Below, one piece after another: positions 60,812 through 64,000 of a stretch of 64,000 bases of DNA. The translations under genes were made by a program, and so were the position numbers. The stretch is from positions 16,189,001 to 16,253,000 of the forward strand of contig SMMW01000003.1 in the NCBI GenBank assembly GCA_004794655.1. Reading direction: 5' to 3'. Source of the stretch: Marisa cornuarietis (lineage: Eukaryota > Mollusca > Gastropoda > Architaenioglossa > Ampullariidae). Positions within the stretch are counted from its first letter, which is position 1. Every line of letters begins with the position of its first letter. The notes beneath the pieces were generated by a model. It saw only the letters and a list, made by a program, of their open reading frames with translations. It was not told the DNA's origin and ran no database searches.

Positions 60812-61630
60812 ATGGGAAACCTCTGCTACAGCCACACGAGCCGCATCAAGGACAGCCCAGAAGGCAGGCCCTACATGGCGACGTGCTCCTTCCAAGCCCG
60901 CTGCCTCCGCAGGGACGAAGGCTGGAATATTCACCGAGGGAAGCTGATGCCCGACTGCACAGACCTGCTTGTTAAAATTCCCTCCACGCTGGACCTGCGG
61001 ACGGAATGCGCGTGCGCCGTGGAAGTCACGAAACACCAGATCGCTCGCACCGTCCTGCACCACTTCCATGCGGGGAAAAACAGGATCGAAGTGCCGGGCT
61101 GTTACTACGCGGAGGTAAAGAAAATAGGTCGTGGGTCCAAGCGTATCTTCAATAAAATTCACAACCGCGTGCGAAGATCAGACTTTGTGGTCATCCAGAA
61201 TGTCACAGCAGGAGCCGCTGCCGACCAGGAGCTGCTGCCAGCTGATAGCACCGTTCAGGGAGATCACCCGCTTCTAGAAGCTTTCGCTCATGCCAGTTAC
61301 CATTTTTCCAACGGTCAGTACCTTCTGGCCGGGATGAAAGGAGCGGTACCCGATCCGAACAGAGACGTCAGATCATACACGTTAACTGCCTTCACTTACC
61401 ATTCGAAGACGGCTAGATTCGGACCCGAAGACCTCGGAGAGGAGGGAATCAGGTGTTTCTTCAGTCATCACCGATGCACGGACTTGTGCAGGGGGATGAG
61501 GCCCTTCGCTGAGGACCCGCAATCATGGTCTCCACCTGTCTTCTCGCAAGAATCTCGTCCTACGTTCGTGGGTCGCCCTCCTTCCTACGAAGAAGCAATG
61601 GGGAGCGTGGAGATCTTTCCCAAGGCATAA
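60812..61630 (+). CDS. AK3: alpha-kinase-fold protein, predicted catalytically inactive, PPSY tail
   Basis: Third paralogue, 272 residues. A longer open frame from 60734 crosses the 3' splice acceptor ending at 60759, so I start at 60812 (aaaagATGG, good context). The N-terminus MGNLC could be an acylation site. Lys55 (LLVKI) is the nucleotide-binding Lys. Zinc ligands are His160 (AFAHASYHF) and His220, Cys222 and Cys226 in SHHRCTDLC. The Gly-rich GPEDLGEEGIRCFF is kept. DxQG is AGMKG (Gly174, Lys176) and LTDP is LTAF (Ala193), so activity is doubtful. The tail carries PPSY (256-259) in GRPPSYEEAM, a WW-domain ligand, and no PSAP. Poly(A) signals AATAAA lie at 62151 and 62188, followed by a GT-rich tract at 62216-62277 that could act as the downstream element. 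Same strand as AK1 and AK2. Confidence 0.88.
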   Translation: MGNLCYSHTSRIKDSPEGRPYMATCSFQARCLRRDEGWNIHRGKLMPDCTDLLVKIPSTLDLRTECACAVEVTKHQIARTVLHHFHAGKNRIEVPGCYYAEVKKIGRGSKRIFNKIHNRVRRSDFVVIQNVTAGAAADQELLPADSTVQGDHPLLEAFAHASYHFSNGQYLLAGMKGAVPDPNRDVRSYTLTAFTYHSKTARFGPEDLGEEGIRCFFSHHRCTDLCRGMRPFAEDPQSWSPPVFSQESRPTFVGRPPSYEEAMGSVEIFPKA

Positions 61631-62211
61631 ATAAGTACGTTTTGTCTTGAATGTTTAAAAATAACTGCCTCGTTGAAGATTGTGTTAGTATCACAGGGTT
61701 TATATTTTTAATGTGTGAAACTACAGAAGAATCAAGGACCATAGCTGCCTATATTCCTTATTTCTAGAATATTGCAAGACAAAATGCCTGAGCCCCAGTG
61801 AATTCAAAAACCTCAAAGTCAAGTACACTCTTAACTGACTGTGACAAGTCAGACTATTATGGTGTTGGCCTGGCCACGAAACAGAAAAAGAAACAAACGA
61901 ACAAACAGTTTCTGACTTATAGCGTGCTACTTTCCGAAAAAATCGAATGGATTATCGGCCTGTTGTATATCTATCTGTGCGTTGGGAAATATTGTGACGT
62001 CAGTCCTGTATGCATCTTAGATAACCACTGAACTATCTCATCGGACCAAACGTTGTACAGAGGTTGTATCATTGGGAATGTGTGCTTGTGTGTGTTTGCG
62101 CGCGCGCGTGTGTGTAAAGGGAAACAAAGATGTTTTTTTACGTTTGTGTAAATAAAATGGTGCTAAACAATGTCATTGTGAACTTTCAATAAATATACAC
62201 CACCAGTATTA

Positions 62212-62215
<4 letters not shown>

Positions 62216-62277
<62 letters not shown>
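62216..62277 (+). repeat. (GT)n microsatellite
   Basis: About 30 GT units between the AK3 poly(A) signals and the 3' end of the minus-strand LINE. Confidence 0.97.
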
Positions 62278-62278
<1 letters not shown>

Positions 62279-62282
62279 CTGA

Positions 62283-63254
62283 GAGAAAAAACGAACGAAC
62301 TTTATTGATTAGGGCACTGGTCCATTTGAAAGGGTAAGTGGTTTTACAGGCACTGAAAAAGATAAACTCTTAAGTCATGAATAGCCTAAATACACCAGTA
62401 AATACATATGCAATTTGACAACAATTACTACATCTTACAATCTAGTAGACAATACTCTCATTCAGGAAATATCCATACTAATTTGAAATACCTTAAAACA
62501 ATGATAGGCTGGACATGATTTTAGCGTTTGTAGTGTTAAGTATAACAAAGCTAACTTAATTAATGGATATGAATTTCTCTCGAAGCCTTCGTCTGCCGGG
62601 GAAAAAAAAATTAAATACAGTTCTGACTCCTCGGTATCACGACAGAGTGGGCAGTTGCGATCCAAGAAATGGGGTTTATAGTTATTAGGGCATGTGATTT
62701 TATCGATGAGACGCATAAGTCTTAATCTAGTCAGGGCGCTTCGAACACCAGCACTTGGCAAATTATATAAATGTGCACTTACAGAAAAATGAGATTTAAA
62801 AGATCTATAAAATTCATAGCGTTCTTTCGAGAGAATTTCTGAGCGCCAATCTTGCTGATAACAACCCTGAAGTCTCCTTTTAAAAAAGAAACTGAAGGGC
62901 CCGGGTCTCCAACCCCTAGGCGCTACCAAAGACGTCCTAAATTATAATTAAACAACAGAAAACACACAGAAGAGGCACACGCTACTCTGTTTTGGTTATG
63001 GATATATAACTTCATATATTGTATGCTTTGTTAGGCGCTCTATTTACGGGCAAGCTCAAAATACGTAACCAATACTTAATAGTTTTTACAAATATATAAT
63101 TATTGATATGCAAGGTGTATCTCGACGTTTCGCCATAAACTAGTCTGTTAGTGGTTTGTATTAAGATAAACAGGTAAACCGTTTCAATGGGATTCAAATT
63201 AAAATACTGTTCCATACTGCAAACGCGTAATTCCCAGTTGTATTTGCCCATCAA
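62283..63254 (-). mobile_element. 5'-truncated non-LTR retrotransposon, C-terminal part
   Basis: On the minus strand, readable from 63254 downwards. RLVYGETSRYTLHINNY and KYWLRILSLPVNRAPNKAYN are blocks typical of the post-RT region of jockey/CR1-like LINEs. After a frame break at about 62935 the coding resumes with KRRLQGCYQQDWRSEI, YEFYRSFKSHFSVSAHLYNL, ALTRLRLMRLIDKI and a Cys-bearing NCPLCRDTEESELYLIF. The element ends in aataaagttcgttcg at about 62292-62306, abutting the GT tract. It matches the C-terminal part of the relic in the receptor intron, in the opposite orientation. The RT core is missing, so it is a dead 5'-truncated insertion. Confidence 0.82.
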
Positions 63255-63886
63255 ATAATTTTTAAAAACCCATCTAGGGAGTAATCAAAGCAACTTAAGG
63301 ATTCCATTTAATCCTCTTTTTTCTTTACTGCGAAAAGAAAAAGAAAAACGCGTTTTCATTTATTGCAGGGCACATTGAAACAGACTGAAGGACGCAAAGA
63401 AAAAAAAATTGAGATTGAAATGGCGTCTATGATCGAGATGGAGACACACAAAAGCAATAATTCTGATTTTATTCAGAGGCATTTCTTTCTCACTTAATTT
63501 TATTCTGTTTTAATGTTTATGATGTTCTTTGACGCGGATGATAACAGGGATTCCTATTACCGTGACGGACTCCTGTGGTCATACAATCAATGAGATCTCT
63601 ATGTGATGTTTTTGAATGCAAAGACCCTCGTAATATATATATATATATACACGATACCTGCGATGCACATAAACTGATAAAGACGAACAAAAATGAATTG
63701 TAATAATAATACCCCTCGGTGGCTCATACGGATCGACTGAGGATTTTGCGGCCTTCGCGGTTTCTAGTTTCCGAAGTGAAGGGGACGCTATTCTATTCTC
63801 TTCGTTCCTCAGAGTGCTCTTCTCCCTTTAGAGTACGTTTCGTTCTTCACTGCATGACAACGTCTCACAAGCTGGTTGTTTCCTCG
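63255..63886. other. Region upstream of the last exon
   Basis: AT-rich, with an (AT)n run at about 63633-63650. From about 63710 the sequence becomes richer in CpG and lacks repeats, as expected for the 5' UTR and promoter of the gene that starts at 63887. Confidence 0.45.
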
Positions 63887-63958
63887 ATGGCATCCGATGA
63901 AAAACCTGCTCGACGTTTCAAACATCTTCCTGTCGTAATAGAAGAAGATCACAATGAG
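63887..63958 (+). CDS. Probable first coding exon of a UPF0489 (C5orf22-like) gene, cut by the window edge
   Basis: ATG at 63887 opens MASDEKPARRFKHLPVVIEE followed by DHNE, then a donor gtaaca at 63959 in phase 0. The pattern basic-x-LPVxxxEDHxEV, directly after a short N-terminus, matches my recollection of the start of UPF0489/C5orf22 proteins, where it precedes the block that includes the conserved His/Asp residues. Only 24 residues are available, so this rests on one motif. The rest would lie beyond position 64000. Function of that family is poorly known. Confidence 0.5.
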
Positions 63959-64000
63959 GTAACAGTAACCATTTGGGGGGTTTGATCTGCAAATTCTTAG

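Overview
The window looks like nuclear genomic DNA from a metazoan, most likely a mollusc and perhaps a gastropod. Coding sequence is split by long introns with GT...AG borders. AT-rich non-coding DNA is crowded with (GT)n and other microsatellites. There are decayed non-LTR retrotransposons and a tRNA-derived SINE of a style I associate with gastropods. No bacterial operons, rRNA genes or CRISPR arrays are visible. The taxon is an inference from these traits and from the encoded proteins.

Layout, all confident genes on the + strand. (1) 4.0-14.3 kb: six exons of a Cys-loop ligand-gated channel subunit of the nicotinic acetylcholine receptor (nAChR) superfamily. It lacks its signal-peptide exon, and a LINE relic sits in one intron. 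Every junction is in phase. (2) 14.3-27 kb: mostly non-coding, with microsatellites, a hairpin repeat, a 711-bp foldback element and a CpG-rich patch carrying CCAAT and CRE motifs. (3) 27.0-31.4 kb: a regulator of microtubule dynamics (RMDN/FAM82) homologue in six confident exons plus one phase-compatible upstream exon. (4) 31.4-42.3 kb: non-coding, with a second LINE relic at 39.7-40.9 kb. (5) 42.3-61.6 kb: three paralogous genes of the atypical alpha-kinase fold, called AK1, AK2 and AK3 here, each an uninterrupted ORF directly behind a 3' splice site. A SINE with a 9-bp target-site duplication lies at 51.1 kb between AK1 and AK2. (6) 62.3-63.25 kb: a 5'-truncated LINE on the minus strand, of the same family as the one in the receptor intron. 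(7) 63.89 kb to the edge: a probable first coding exon of a UPF0489 (C5orf22-like) gene.

The most interesting signal is the alpha-kinase-like array. All three proteins keep the zinc-site His and Cys residues and the nucleotide-binding Lys. All three lose the Asp and Gln of the family's DxQG motif (they read GxKG) and the Asp of LTDP (they read LTS or LTA). Their short tails carry PSAP and/or PPxY motifs, the classic docking sites for TSG101/ESCRT-I and for NEDD4-type WW domains. This suggests a lineage-expanded set of alpha-kinase-fold pseudokinases that may act as adaptors to ESCRT or ubiquitin-ligase machinery. That role is an inference from motifs, not a demonstrated function.
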